Counted from the stretch's first letter, positions 37,319-46,272 are shown. The stretch: DNA of 64,000 bases from Spongiivirga citrea (GCF_010671565.1 NZ_JAABOQ010000002.1:124001-188000), one strand, 5' to 3'. Notes: a model not told the origin generated them from the letters alone. Numbers and translations: made by a program.

Positions 37319-38104
37319 ATGAGACAGCGGTTTTACTACATTATTAAAATTCAATTTTTAGGGTTTCGATATCATGGTTGGCAAAAGCAGCCTGGCGGAT
37401 TGAAAACCGTAGAAGGCATGATAACCAAAACATTAGGTTTCGTTTTGGAAGGGCTTTCTTTCAAGATTTTGGGAGCTAGTAGAACCGATGCTAAAGTCTC
37501 TGCTAATGAAGCGTTGTTTGAGCTATTTTTAGATGATAATCCACTTGAAGATTTGCCATCTTTTTTGCAAGTATTCAATCAAAATTTGCCTTTAGATATT
37601 AGGGCTTTAGGAATTGAAAAAACAGATGCGTCTTTTAATATTATTCAACATCCGAAAACAAAGGAGTATATCTATCTGTTTTCTTTTGGCGAAAAAATAC
37701 ATCCTTTTGCTGCGTCCTTAATGATTTCATTTCCAGATGAACTGGATATTGAGCTAATGAAAAAGGGAGCTTTGCTTTTTGTGGGGAGGCATAATTTTAG
37801 AACCTATTGCGCACAAGCAAATAGGAATAAAGAGTTTATCCGAACTATTGATAGTTGCGAAATTATTGACAACGATCAGTATTCCGCAAGCTTTTTTCCT
37901 GAATCAAGTTATATATTAAGAGTGCGCGGAAAGGGTTTTATGCGTAATCAGATTCGATTAATGATGGGCGCATTGTATTTACTCGGAAAAGGCGAAATTG
38001 ATCTGGATTTTATTAAAAATAGTCTACTAACTAATTCCGAATTAAGACTAACCTACATAGCACCTGCTTCAGGATTAACTCTAAATAAAATTGAATTGGA
38101 ATAG
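37319..38104 (+). CDS. truA: tRNA pseudouridine synthase A-like protein
   Basis: 261 residues. YHGWQKQ near 18-24 and the catalytic aspartate D57 in GASRTDAKVSA match TruA, which modifies uridines 38-40 of the anticodon arm; RGKGFMRNQIRLMMGAL near the C-terminus is the usual RNA-binding helix. The motif RTDAKVSA differs from the canonical RTDxGVHA, and the protein is rather divergent, so it may be a second TruA-like paralogue rather than the main one. It converges with cysM, 4 bases apart. Confidence 0.82.
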   Translation: MRQRFYYIIKIQFLGFRYHGWQKQPGGLKTVEGMITKTLGFVLEGLSFKILGASRTDAKVSANEALFELFLDDNPLEDLPSFLQVFNQNLPLDIRALGIEKTDASFNIIQHPKTKEYIYLFSFGEKIHPFAASLMISFPDELDIELMKKGALLFVGRHNFRTYCAQANRNKEFIRTIDSCEIIDNDQYSASFFPESSYILRVRGKGFMRNQIRLMMGALYLLGKGEIDLDFIKNSLLTNSELRLTYIAPASGLTLNKIELE

Positions 38105-38108
38105 ATTA

Positions 38109-38996
38109 CTATAGCTCAAAAAGGTCAGAGGACAAATAACGATCACCACGATCACATACAATAGAAACTACAATTCCAGATTCTAATTCGTTACAAAGTC
38201 GCAAGGCAGCTGTCGCTGCGCCGCCGCTACTCATACCCGCGAAGATTCCTTCTTCAGTTGCCAATTTTTTCGCCATTAACCGTGCATCTGTTTCGCTAAC
38301 TTCTAGTACTCGATCAACTTTGTCTGCGTTGAATATTTTAGGTAAGTACTCTTCTGGCCATTTTCGTATTCCTGGAATTCTTGAGTTGTCAGTTGGCTGC
38401 ACACCTACTATTTGCACTTCGTTGCTTTGCTCTTTTAAAAAGGTAGAAGTTCCCATAATGGTTCCAGTAGTCCCCATTGATGAGACAAAATGAGTTATTT
38501 TTTGATTCGTATCTCGCCAAATTTCCGGTCCCGTGGTTTTGTAATGTGCTTTCCAGTTGTCTTCGTTTGCAAACTGATTAAGCATAAAATACCCATCTTC
38601 AATCATTTTGGTTTCGGCGTAATCCCTTGCGCCTTCAATACCGATATCAGATGACGTTAGCGTGACTTTTGCTCCATAAGCTCTCATCGTTTGCACGCGC
38701 TCTTTCGTTGAATTTTCGGGCATGACCAATTCAATATTTAATTTAAAAATACCGGCAATCATTGCCAATGCAATACCAGTATTCCCACTGGTAGCTTCAA
38801 TAAGCTTTGTTTCTGAATTAATGTCGCCTCGGTCTAAGGCACTTTTGATCATATTATAGGCAGCACGATCTTTTACACTACCACCAGGGTTATTTCCTTC
38901 TAGTTTAAAATATAAGCTAACATTAGGATTCGTATTTAGTCGAGTTGATTTAATGAGTGGGGTATTCCCTATTAGTTCGGCAATGGAATTATTCAT
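38109..38996 (-). CDS. cysM: Cysteine synthase B (O-acetylserine sulfhydrylase)
   Basis: PLP fold II enzyme of 295 residues. Schiff-base lysine K42 in PGGSVKDRAAY; TSGNTGIALA near 69-78; GTTGTIMG phosphate loop; MSSGGAA near the end. CysM-type features (shorter length and a GxSVKDRAA context) favour cysM over cysK. It makes cysteine from O-acetylserine supplied by the serine acetyltransferase whose gene overlaps its start by 8 bases. Confidence 0.9.
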   Translation of the reverse strand: MNNSIAELIGNTPLIKSTRLNTNPNVSLYFKLEGNNPGGSVKDRAAYNMIKSALDRGDINSETKLIEATSGNTGIALAMIAGIFKLNIELVMPENSTKERVQTMRAYGAKVTLTSSDIGIEGARDYAETKMIEDGYFMLNQFANEDNWKAHYKTTGPEIWRDTNQKITHFVSSMGTTGTIMGTSTFLKEQSNEVQIVGVQPTDNSRIPGIRKWPEEYLPKIFNADKVDRVLEVSETDARLMAKKLATEEGIFAGMSSGGAATAALRLCNELESGIVVSIVCDRGDRYLSSDLFEL

Positions 38997-39780
38997 TTAC
39001 TTGTGTTTTTACCCTGATTTCTGGAGTATGAGATACGATTGAGTTTGCTGGAATTGATTCGGTGATCCAAACATTTCCGCCGATAATACTATTGGCTCCT
39101 ATTATGGTTTCTCCGCCTAAAATGGTGGCATTAGCATAAATAGTTACATTATCTTCTACAGTTGGATGTCGTTTGGTATTTTCTAATTCTTTTGAAACAT
39201 ATAGCGCTCCAAGTGTTACACCTTGGTAGAGCTTTACGTTGTTTTTTATTATAGTAGTTTCACCTATTACGACACCGGTTGCATGATCGATAAAAAATGA
39301 ATCGCCAATTGAAGCGCCTGGGTTAATATCGACGCCAGTTTCTCGGTGTGCATATTCAGTCATTAATCTAGGAACTAAGGGAAAACCTAGTTTATAGAGT
39401 TCATGGCTTAGACGATATATTGCGATAGCCAGAAATCCAGGATATGCCATATAAACTTCTTCGATAGATTTGGCCGCAGGATCATTTTCCACGATAGCGG
39501 TAGCGTCTAGATTTAGTTTTTGCAAAATTGCAGGCAAAGTATGTATATAGGTATCCCAAACCTCATGACAGGGCTTGTTAATATCCCAACATGCTAATGA
39601 AACAAGGTGTGAAAATGTAAGCGATAGCTCTTCAAATGTTTCTTCAACATCAGTTTGAGTATTAAAAAGCATTGAAAACAACTGTTCCGTGAACTGCTCC
39701 GTTGTTATTTTTAGCTGAAAATTGAGATTCGGTTGCTGCTTGTGTTTTTTTATTTGTTCGATGATTTGCTGTGAGCTCAT
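38989..39780 (-). CDS. cysE: Serine O-acetyltransferase
   Basis: 263 residues: an N-terminal helical domain (about 1-140), then a left-handed beta-helix of hexapeptide repeats (about 145-255) with the serine and CoA site DINPGASIGDSFFIDHATGVVIGETTII. It is the EpsC/SAT type, as usual in Bacteroidota. It acetylates serine for CysM; the 8-base overlap of the two genes means coupled synthesis. The C-terminus ends IRVKTQVNE and lacks the terminal isoleucine that binds CysK in the E. coli complex. Confidence 0.9.
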   Translation of the reverse strand: MSSQQIIEQIKKHKQQPNLNFQLKITTEQFTEQLFSMLFNTQTDVEETFEELSLTFSHLVSLACWDINKPCHEVWDTYIHTLPAILQKLNLDATAIVENDPAAKSIEEVYMAYPGFLAIAIYRLSHELYKLGFPLVPRLMTEYAHRETGVDINPGASIGDSFFIDHATGVVIGETTIIKNNVKLYQGVTLGALYVSKELENTKRHPTVEDNVTIYANATILGGETIIGANSIIGGNVWITESIPANSIVSHTPEIRVKTQVNE

Positions 39781-39962
39781 TGACTTAATTTATAAAGTAA
39801 AAGTAGCTATTAAGATGTATCCTATTGTTAGAGAAATTGTAAAATATTATTATCAAATACTCTATTTAAAATCACTTTTGTTAGGAATGAAACAAGGTGG
39901 TGATAGTCGGATTAATTTTCGTATCATTTCATTTTGTATTTTCAAGTTTTCAAACCAGAAAT

Positions 39963-40643
39963 ATGAGTACGACCATACCAAAAAGCACCTTTACTTTTTT
40001 TAAAAAGCTAGAAAAGAATAATAACCGAGATTGGTTTAATGAGCATAAACCAGAGTTTAAGAACATTGAAAAAGATGTCAAGTTATTTTATAATTCTCTA
40101 ATGGAAAAACTACGTTCTCATGATGATATTGAGGGAATGAAGATGTTTCGTATTTATCGTGATGTGCGATTCTCGAAGAATAAAGCGCCCTATAAAACAC
40201 ATTTTGGAGGAAGTTTTAAAAGGGCTACAGCAAGGTTAAGAGGGGGGTATTATTTGCATATTCAACCAGGTGAATCGTTTATAGCGACAGGTTTTTGGGA
40301 ACCTAGTAAAGAAGATCTTTTTAGAATACGAAAAGAATTTGAAACGGACGATGAGGAAATACGAGCTATTCTGGATAATAAAAAGTTTAAATCTGTTTGG
40401 GGTAGTTTTGTTGGTGATGAATTAAAGACTGCACCAAAGGGATTTGATAAAGAGCACCCAGCGATAGACCTGATACGTAAAAAACAGTTTATTTTCACTA
40501 AACAATTTTCTGACAAAGAAGTCCTTGGAGATGATTTTGTTACTAAGGTCGATAATGCTTTTAAAGCAGTACGCCCATATTTTGATTATATGAGTGATGT
40601 GCTAACCACAGACCTGAATGGGGTATCATTATTAAAAGATTAA
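39963..40643 (+). CDS. DUF2461 family protein
   Basis: The ATG at 39963 is chosen (MSTTIPKSTFTFFKKLEKNNNRDWF), since the longer frame adds an unlikely hydrophobic tail. 226 residues. The family marks NNRDWFNEHKPEF, MFRIYRDVRFSKNKAPYKTH and GGYYLHIQPGESF are all present. DUF2461 proteins are widespread in Bacteroidota and of unknown function. It is the first of a co-oriented set with SatD and DUF3307, but 51 bases separate it from SatD. Confidence 0.85.
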   Translation: MSTTIPKSTFTFFKKLEKNNNRDWFNEHKPEFKNIEKDVKLFYNSLMEKLRSHDDIEGMKMFRIYRDVRFSKNKAPYKTHFGGSFKRATARLRGGYYLHIQPGESFIATGFWEPSKEDLFRIRKEFETDDEEIRAILDNKKFKSVWGSFVGDELKTAPKGFDKEHPAIDLIRKKQFIFTKQFSDKEVLGDDFVTKVDNAFKAVRPYFDYMSDVLTTDLNGVSLLKD

Positions 40644-40694
40644 ATATAAGTAAATTGGCTAATAATTTTAAATTATAAGTATTTATGCTTATAT

Positions 40695-41393
40695 TTGGTT
40701 AATATTAGTAAAAAAGCTTATAAATTGAAACTTAAAAGTGCGGTAATAACCGCAGATATCATCAAATCATCTAGCTACGATCCTAAATCGTACGAGCTTA
40801 TTATTAATCAACTTAAACAAGAAGCAAATCTTATAAAAAAAGATTTTGCTCCAACTTATGTTGAGTTCGAAATATCTCGAGGTGACAGCTTTCAATTGGT
40901 ATTATATGATGCTAACAAGGCATTGCAAATTGCTTTGCGCTTTAAGGCCGCCATTAATAAAATCGTGTTATCTAATAAAAAGTCAAAATCATCTAGTAAG
41001 ATTGTAGATATGCGTATGTCTATAGGTGTTGGTGCCATAGAGTACGAATCTAATATAGTTAGTGAGTCTAATGGCCCCGCATTTCACTACTCGGGCAGAG
41101 GCTTTGATAACTTAATGAAGCGAAACGATATCAAAACAATGGTACATACCGACAACACCAATGTTAATGATGAGTTTAAAACAAGTTTGAAATTACTAGA
41201 TTACCTTATAGACAAATGGTCAATAGCATCAGCAGAGGTAGTGTATTACTTGCTACAAGGCTTAACCGAAACAAAAATCGCTGAACTTTTAGGTATTAGC
41301 CAAGCTGCGGTTAACCTTCGTAAAAAAGCTGCAGGTTGGGATGAAATCCAATCATTATTAAAACGATATGAGCAAGTTATAGATGCTCTTTAA
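40695..41393 (+). CDS. SatD family protein
   Basis: About 232 residues from a TTG at 40695; no ATG lies near, and another TTG at 40725 is possible. SAVITADIIKSS near the start and EFEISRGDSFQLVL are the family signature, and the middle part (MRMSIGVGAI ... GPAFHYSGRGFDNL) recalls nucleotide-cyclase-like folds. The C-terminus carries a short helix-turn-helix (LTETKIAELLGISQAAVNLRKKA). It is paired with DUF3307, 20 bases downstream, an association I recall from other genomes. Function unknown. Confidence 0.75.
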   Translation: MVNISKKAYKLKLKSAVITADIIKSSSYDPKSYELIINQLKQEANLIKKDFAPTYVEFEISRGDSFQLVLYDANKALQIALRFKAAINKIVLSNKKSKSSSKIVDMRMSIGVGAIEYESNIVSESNGPAFHYSGRGFDNLMKRNDIKTMVHTDNTNVNDEFKTSLKLLDYLIDKWSIASAEVVYYLLQGLTETKIAELLGISQAAVNLRKKAAGWDEIQSLLKRYEQVIDAL

Positions 41394-41413
41394 TAAATAG
41401 ACACTATTAAAAA

Positions 41414-42133
41414 ATGAATATTCTTTTACAATTACTACTAGCTCATGTCATCACAGATTTCGTTTTGCAATCTAAAAAGTTAGTAAACCACAAAAAAAAG
41501 CATAAGACTAAATCTTGGTTTTTGTACTTGCATTCGGCATTAGCGGGTTTTTTAAGCGTTTTATTTTTAATGGATTTTTCCTTTTGGTATATAGGGTTGA
41601 TAATAGGAGTTACACATTTTTTTATTGATCTCTGGAAGTTGAATAAAGAGAAGGATAATCTAAAATACTTTTTGTTAGATCAGCTATTTCATATAATCAT
41701 AATAGTATTGGCTTGGTTAGTGGTAGTAAATGGATTTAAGGATGTTTTTCCTTGGTTTAGAAGTGTATTGGCATCGTCTCAGATTATGGGAATTATTTTG
41801 GGATACATTCTTATTATTTTTCCTGTCGGATTTATTATTGGCAGAGCAACGCACCGCTGGCGAAAAGAAGTAGAAATTGATGGGGAGGAATCCAGCTTAG
41901 AAAAAGCAGGTCGTTATATCGGTATTTTCGAACGTATTTTGGTATTCACTTTTGTGATCACCAATCAGATTGCGGCAATTGGATTTCTAATCGCAGCTAA
42001 ATCAATACTACGCTTTAGTAATAAAGAGGAGGTTAATGCCCGCAAGCAGACAGAATACGTATTGATAGGCACGCTTATGAGTTTTTCGATAACTATAGTA
42101 ATCGGAATGTTAGTCGGCGAAATATCTTTCTAA
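41414..42133 (+). CDS. DUF3307 membrane protein
   Basis: 239 residues with about six membrane segments. The family core LLLAHVITDFVLQSKKLVNHK at the start and THFFIDLWKL plus LLDQLFHIIIIV carry buried His and Asp residues (HVITD, HFFID, DQLFH), as in membrane-embedded metal or proton sites. Encoded with SatD. Its last 24 bases overlap the converging gene on the minus strand. Function unknown. Confidence 0.8.
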   Translation: MNILLQLLLAHVITDFVLQSKKLVNHKKKHKTKSWFLYLHSALAGFLSVLFLMDFSFWYIGLIIGVTHFFIDLWKLNKEKDNLKYFLLDQLFHIIIIVLAWLVVVNGFKDVFPWFRSVLASSQIMGIILGYILIIFPVGFIIGRATHRWRKEVEIDGEESSLEKAGRYIGIFERILVFTFVITNQIAAIGFLIAAKSILRFSNKEEVNARKQTEYVLIGTLMSFSITIVIGMLVGEISF

Positions 42134-42517
42134 GAGTTGCATATTACTTATTAGCCGCTCTTTTACCAAATTCATCATTCTCTTATTTATAGCCGATGAA
42201 TTCTCGCAATATTTTTGGTATTCAATAATGGTGAATTGACCAATGACCATTCCTTTTAATGAGTTGCGAAACTTAATATCCTTTTGTACGGCGTTTTCTA
42301 TGTATCGTATCTTTTCTTCATTAGATAAGTCGTAGAAAAGGTTTTTATGCTTCTTTACATAATTCTTAAAAACTTCAATAAATAGAGGTGATTGCAACTT
42401 AACGATCGGACGTAAGGTCTCATTTTGAAAACGCTCCCCTACACTCATATTTTCATAAATTTTTGCCGATAGTATTTCTGGTCGAATACGCATTATATCG
42501 TTTGGCCTGTCATCCAT
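42110..42517 (-). CDS. Conserved flavobacterial protein (often mislabelled glyoxalase)
   Basis: 135 residues, all helical by pattern, no membrane segment. FQNETLRPIVKLQSPLFIEVFKNYVKKHK and KDIKFRNSLKGMVIGQFTIIEYQKY are strongly patterned and familiar from Flavobacteriaceae, where the protein is often labelled glyoxalase without visible glyoxalase motifs. Convergent with DUF3307 with a 24-base overlap. Function unknown. Confidence 0.7.
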   Translation of the reverse strand: MDDRPNDIMRIRPEILSAKIYENMSVGERFQNETLRPIVKLQSPLFIEVFKNYVKKHKNLFYDLSNEEKIRYIENAVQKDIKFRNSLKGMVIGQFTIIEYQKYCENSSAINKRMMNLVKERLISNMQLLERYFAD

Positions 42518-42653
42518 AATGAATCGTTTTGTTTAAAAGTACCTAAATAACGAGCTGACTTTAATCGGCTTCTGATTAGTTTTTAACGAGTTTATAAACA
42601 CTATTGAATTGCAACGCTATTGTTGAATTAGTATTTTTAACCAAAGAACAATC

Positions 42654-43550
42654 ATGAAATTTGGAAAAGTAGAAGATCCTTCGATTATTGATTTTAGTTT
42701 GCCGGAAGACCATCCGGACACAAAAAAATTACTGGCAACATACAAAAATGATAATGAGCTATCTGTTTATGTTGGCTGCGCAAAGTGGAATAGACAGGAT
42801 CTGAAAGGGTTTTATCCGCGCGGGACAAAAGATGAGTTAGCATACTATTCAACACAATTTAACTGCATTGAGCTAAATGCCACTTTCTATCGAATATTTG
42901 GTGGTGATCAATTTGAAAAATGGAAATCGAAAGTGCCAGATGGATTTAAGTTTTTTCCAAAACTAAACCAGGAGATAAGCCATTGGAAACGATTGAATGA
43001 AGTTAAAGATCCGGTTCGAGAATGCATTGATGCTGCTATTCGGTTAGAAGATAGTCTTGGGACGCTTTTTCTTCAAATGAATAATAATTTCACACCAAAA
43101 GATATTGATCGGGTTGATACTTTTGTAAAAGAATGGCCCAAAAATATTCCGTTGGCTATCGAGTTTCGCCACACGAAGTGGTTTAGCGAGTCCGAAATAG
43201 CCGAACATATTTATCAATTGCTAGAAGAGCATAATATTGCTAATGTTTTAGTAGATTCTGCAGGGAGGAGAGATATAATGCATATGCGACTAACCAATAA
43301 TGAGGCTTTCATACGTTATGTTGGTGCTAACCACCCTTCTGACTATTCTAGATTAGATGATTGGGTCGATAGGCTAGAGGTGTGGGTTAATCAGGGTCTT
43401 AGTAATATTCATTTTTTTATTCATCAAAATATAGAAAAGGAATCTCCTTTATTGGGCAGTTATTTCATTGAGAAAATGAATGATCGATTTAATCTTAATC
43501 TGCTTATACCAGAATCACCTAATAAACCGCCAACCAATCTTTTTAGTTGA
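42654..43550 (+). CDS. DUF72 (YecE-like) family protein
   Basis: 298 residues; a TIM-barrel family. The marks are VYVGCAKWNRQDLKGFYP, ELNATFYR, LFLQMNNNF, IPLAIEFRHTKWF and VLVDSAGRRD. Proposed links to endonuclease V-like or phosphodiesterase chemistry are unproven. It stands alone with its own hairpin terminator. Confidence 0.88.
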   Translation: MKFGKVEDPSIIDFSLPEDHPDTKKLLATYKNDNELSVYVGCAKWNRQDLKGFYPRGTKDELAYYSTQFNCIELNATFYRIFGGDQFEKWKSKVPDGFKFFPKLNQEISHWKRLNEVKDPVRECIDAAIRLEDSLGTLFLQMNNNFTPKDIDRVDTFVKEWPKNIPLAIEFRHTKWFSESEIAEHIYQLLEEHNIANVLVDSAGRRDIMHMRLTNNEAFIRYVGANHPSDYSRLDDWVDRLEVWVNQGLSNIHFFIHQNIEKESPLLGSYFIEKMNDRFNLNLLIPESPNKPPTNLFS

Positions 43551-43617
43551 TGGCGACGAGTTTTCATATAAAATAACAGAAAACACTTAGGACTTTAGAA
43601 GGCAATTTTTCAATATG

Positions 43618-43645
43618 CGACACTCGTAAAAGTGTCGTTTTTTTT
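43618..43645 (+). terminator. Intrinsic terminator after DUF72 gene
   Basis: CGACACT (43618-43624) pairs with AGTGTCG (43631-43637) around CGTAAA, followed directly by eight T (43638-43645). Confidence 0.92.
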
Positions 43646-43689
43646 ATGGAATTAACTCGAAAAATAATTTCATGAGAGTTTAGATTTTT

Positions 43690-43739
43690 AAATTTGTTTA
43701 ACACAAATTTTGTTATACACAGATATTTTTATACATTTG
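43690..43739 (+). promoter_or_regulatory. Promoter with overlapping MarR-type operator, marR-like gene 1
   Basis: TTG at 43710-43712, a 19-base spacer and TACATTTG at 43732-43739 form an exact Bacteroidota promoter, about 20 bases before the ATG. The palindrome ACAAATTTTGT (43703-43713) covers the -33 TTG. An AAATTTGT/ACAAATTT pair (43690-43697 and 43703-43710) extends the symmetry upstream. The same palindrome sits at the same place in two more promoters nearby. Confidence 0.72.
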
Positions 43740-43757
43740 ATCTAAACTTTACCTATT

Positions 43758-44183
43758 ATGACCCCTAAATCTGACCATCAATTAGCTGATGATATTGTAA
43801 ATACTGGCAATTGGATTCAAGCTAAAATCACCAATCACTTAAGAAATTATGGGCTTACCTATATTCAATACAATACTTTAAATGTGTTGCATAGAGTGGG
43901 AGAGCGGCCTATGAATGTAGGAGAGTTAAAACAGAAGATTTCGTATGGTAATGCAGATGTTACTCGATTGGTGGATCGTCTTATTTCTAAAAAACTTGTA
44001 GAGCGAGATTTATCAGTTACAAACCGACGTCAAATGGAAATAAAGCTTTCCGACAGAGGTCAAGAGGTAATCACGCGTATTAACAAAGAGGTAAAGCAAC
44101 TTGTAAATGTACTTTTTGAAAGTTTGCAGAACAATGAGATGCCACCCTCAGCCAAAACTCTAATGAAAAAAATAAGACAATGA
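43758..44183 (+). CDS. MarR-family transcriptional regulator 1
   Basis: 141 residues, a winged helix-turn-helix with flanking dimer helices. The core is LTYIQYNTLNVLHRVGERPMNVGELKQKISYGNADVTRLVDRLISKKL, and the wing DLSVTNRRQMEIKLSDRG. It is paralogous to the regulator at 46689 (shared ...TGxxIxAKIxxHLxxYGLTxxQYN layout). Its promoter carries a palindrome over the -33 box, which suggests autorepression. Its TGA overlaps the ATG of a 28-codon membrane peptide. The ligand is unknown. Confidence 0.88.
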   Translation: MTPKSDHQLADDIVNTGNWIQAKITNHLRNYGLTYIQYNTLNVLHRVGERPMNVGELKQKISYGNADVTRLVDRLISKKLVERDLSVTNRRQMEIKLSDRGQEVITRINKEVKQLVNVLFESLQNNEMPPSAKTLMKKIRQ

Positions 44184-44266
44184 TACTTTATAACCTTTTT
44201 CTAGTAGCTATGCTTATTTTAAGTGCAGCACTTCTTGTAAAACAAATAAAACAGTGGCGGGATTGA
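44180..44266 (+). CDS. 28-residue single-pass membrane peptide coupled to MarR gene
   Basis: The ATG overlaps the MarR stop (ATGA), the arrangement used for coupled genes throughout this window. The peptide begins MILYNLFLVAMLILSAALLV (20 hydrophobic residues) and ends in a charged tail, KQIKQWRD. It is too short for usual gene finders. Size, charge placement and coupling suggest a real regulatory or membrane-acting peptide made with the regulator. The rest of the gap to the amidohydrolase (109 bases) shows nothing. Confidence 0.55.
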   Translation: MILYNLFLVAMLILSAALLVKQIKQWRD

Positions 44267-44375
44267 TCCCAAATCTTTGCTCGTCATAACCAAGAACTAA
44301 TGTAGCTTGTTAGTTTCTAGTTGTCAAGCGTTCGTGTAAATCTGCTTATATTTAAGCATATTTACTTGGACGCTT

Positions 44376-45710
44376 ATGTTTTTTAGATGTTTCTCCTTTC
44401 TCGTATTTCTTTTAGTTACTACCACCTTATCATCGCAACAAATTAAAGCTCTAGTAGGCGGAACCTTAATTGACGGTTTCGGGTCGACACCCATAGAAAA
44501 CAGTGTTATTATTATTAAGAATGAGATTATTGTAGCTGTTGGTAATGTAGATTCTGTTAAGATTCCGGATAATGCAGAGGTTATTTCCACTGAAGGGATG
44601 TCCGTGTTACCAGGCCTATGGGATATGCATGTACACTTAATGATCAATGGACATAGTGATTATACGTACTGGGATAAAACGTATCCTCCTTTGTTTGAGG
44701 ATGTGATAATGCCGTCATCGGCATATCAACTACTAATGGCAGGAGTAACTTCCGCAAGAGATCTAGGGGCTCCTTTAAAGGAAAGTATTGCCGTTCGTGA
44801 TGCTATTAATAAAGGAGAAATTCCTGGGCCTACCATGTATATGTCGGGGCCGTTTATCCAGAAAAAGCCTTACCCCGGTACTGAAGATTTCCGTTGGGGA
44901 GTTAATGGAGCCAAGGATGCGAGGGCGAAAGTAAAGAAGCTTGCTGATGCAGGTGTTGATTGTATTAAGTTAATTGATCAAGATCAAATGACGATGGATG
45001 AGATTAAAGCGGTTGTTGACGAGGCTCATGCAAATAATCTTACCGTTGTAGCTCATGGTCACAGACCAGAAGAGATTGTTAGAGGGCTTGCGGCTGGTGT
45101 CGATTGTTTTGAGCATACAGGTTTGTCATCATCTCCTGAATATCCGCGAAGAGTAATGGAGGCATTAAAAGAGCGCACGGCTCAAATGAACTTAGGGCCA
45201 TTATTCTGGACACCGACAATAGAAGGTTTATATAACTATGAATATACAAGAGATCACCCAGAAAAGTTAGATGGGGATTCATGGCATCTGGGTTTGCCAG
45301 ATTCAATAATAACGGATATAAAGAATTCAATTAAACATCCCGATCGCTTGCCCTATTTTCAAATAACACCCATTAGAAAGCCGACGTTAAAACAAAAGTT
45401 TAAACAGTTACAAGAGGCTGGGGTAGTACTTTTAATTGGAACAGATAGCGGTATTCCAATGAAATTCCATTCGCAATCGACTTGGAATGAACTTGATGTT
45501 TGGGTGAATGAATTAGGTGTTGACCCAATGGCTGCCATAAAAGCAGCCACCTATTGGCCGTCGGTTATAATGAATGTTGATGACAAAGTTGGAACAATAA
45601 GTGAAGGAAAGTACGCAGATATTATTGCTGTAAAAGGAGATGTACTTCGATATATTAGTTTACTTCAAGATGTCGACATGGTCATAAAACATGGCAAAAG
45701 GTATAGGTAA
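44376..45710 (+). CDS. Secreted imidazolonepropionase-like amidohydrolase
   Basis: 444 residues with a signal peptide (MFFRCFSFLVFLLVTTTLSS, cut near SSQ). Metal-dependent amidohydrolase barrel: H85 and H87 in LWDMHVHL, the bridging lysine in VDCIKLIDQ, AHGHRPEE, FEHTG and the catalytic aspartate in LIGTDSGIP. The C-terminal beta-sandwich closes with DKVGTISEGKYADIIAVKGD. Relatives cleave Xaa-Pro dipeptides, other peptides or lactams in the periplasm; the substrate is not evident. It lies between the two MarR genes but has no copy of their operator. Confidence 0.85.
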   Translation: MFFRCFSFLVFLLVTTTLSSQQIKALVGGTLIDGFGSTPIENSVIIIKNEIIVAVGNVDSVKIPDNAEVISTEGMSVLPGLWDMHVHLMINGHSDYTYWDKTYPPLFEDVIMPSSAYQLLMAGVTSARDLGAPLKESIAVRDAINKGEIPGPTMYMSGPFIQKKPYPGTEDFRWGVNGAKDARAKVKKLADAGVDCIKLIDQDQMTMDEIKAVVDEAHANNLTVVAHGHRPEEIVRGLAAGVDCFEHTGLSSSPEYPRRVMEALKERTAQMNLGPLFWTPTIEGLYNYEYTRDHPEKLDGDSWHLGLPDSIITDIKNSIKHPDRLPYFQITPIRKPTLKQKFKQLQEAGVVLLIGTDSGIPMKFHSQSTWNELDVWVNELGVDPMAAIKAATYWPSVIMNVDDKVGTISEGKYADIIAVKGDVLRYISLLQDVDMVIKHGKRYR

Positions 45711-46062
45711 TTCTGCATTCCGATTCTACAAGTTTTTAAGTGTTTTTTGTCGTATGTAATTTCCGACGTTCTGCTAGCTTTTATCGGTTAATAACATGTT
45801 GATAACTCTGTAAGCCTAGTGTTTATAAGGGTTTTCAGAGGTGTCTTTTTTGTTAAAATGGCATTTGAAAAATGCAAAATTGAGTTTTTCAACGAAAATA
45901 GAGACGTTTTCATCTAAATGTTGGAGACAAATTTTGTAGGAGACATTTTATCAGATATGTTTGACCTGTGTTTGCAACAAAAGTTATTTAAACTAATACT
46001 TTAAGAAACTAACTTTAAATAGCTGCAAAACAAAAACAAACTAAAACCCTAAATCAAACATA
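45711..46062 (+). promoter_or_regulatory. Upstream region with operator-overlapped promoter
   Basis: A 352-base gene-free stretch. The promoter is TTG at 45934-45936, a 19-base spacer and TATGTTTG at 45956-45963 (exact TAnnTTTG). The palindrome ACAAATTTTGT at 45927-45937 covers the -33 box, as in both MarR gene promoters. Transcription would give an about 90-base leader before the 69-codon gene. An imperfect dyad, GTTAATAACATGTTGATAAC, lies at 45787-45806. The rest holds nothing I recognise. Confidence 0.68.
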
Positions 46063-46272
46063 ATGCCCTACCTACAACTATTACTTAATAATATGCTTGC
46101 GCTATTGTTATTTGCTGCTTTCTCTTTTGTATTGTATGCAGCCGTGCTGATTTTTACAAGAGAGTTGTCTAAAGCATTTAAGAAGTGTTCCAAAAACTTT
46201 GCTGTGAATTCAATCAATGACCTTTCTATTTTAGGAAGAACTTTGATCACACGGTTAGACCCAACCATTTAA
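46063..46272 (+). CDS. Small membrane protein, unknown function
   Basis: 69 residues: one long hydrophobic helix (about 9-32, NNMLALLLFAAFSFVLYAAV) then an amphipathic basic tail (FTRELSKAFKKCSKNF). It begins behind the operator-bearing promoter and is followed by a small lipoprotein gene. I do not recognise the family. The tail could lie on the cytoplasmic face or bind a partner. Confidence 0.55.
   Translation: MPYLQLLLNNMLALLLFAAFSFVLYAAVLIFTRELSKAFKKCSKNFAVNSINDLSILGRTLITRLDPTI

Noticed and set aside
39722-40003. A 93-codon plus-strand frame
   Set aside because: Runs from inside cysE (antisense) into the start of the DUF2461 gene; no sensible protein features.
42110-42517. Annotation as a glyoxalase
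   Set aside because: No metal ligands or beta-alpha-beta pattern of the VOC fold is visible; the protein is helical.
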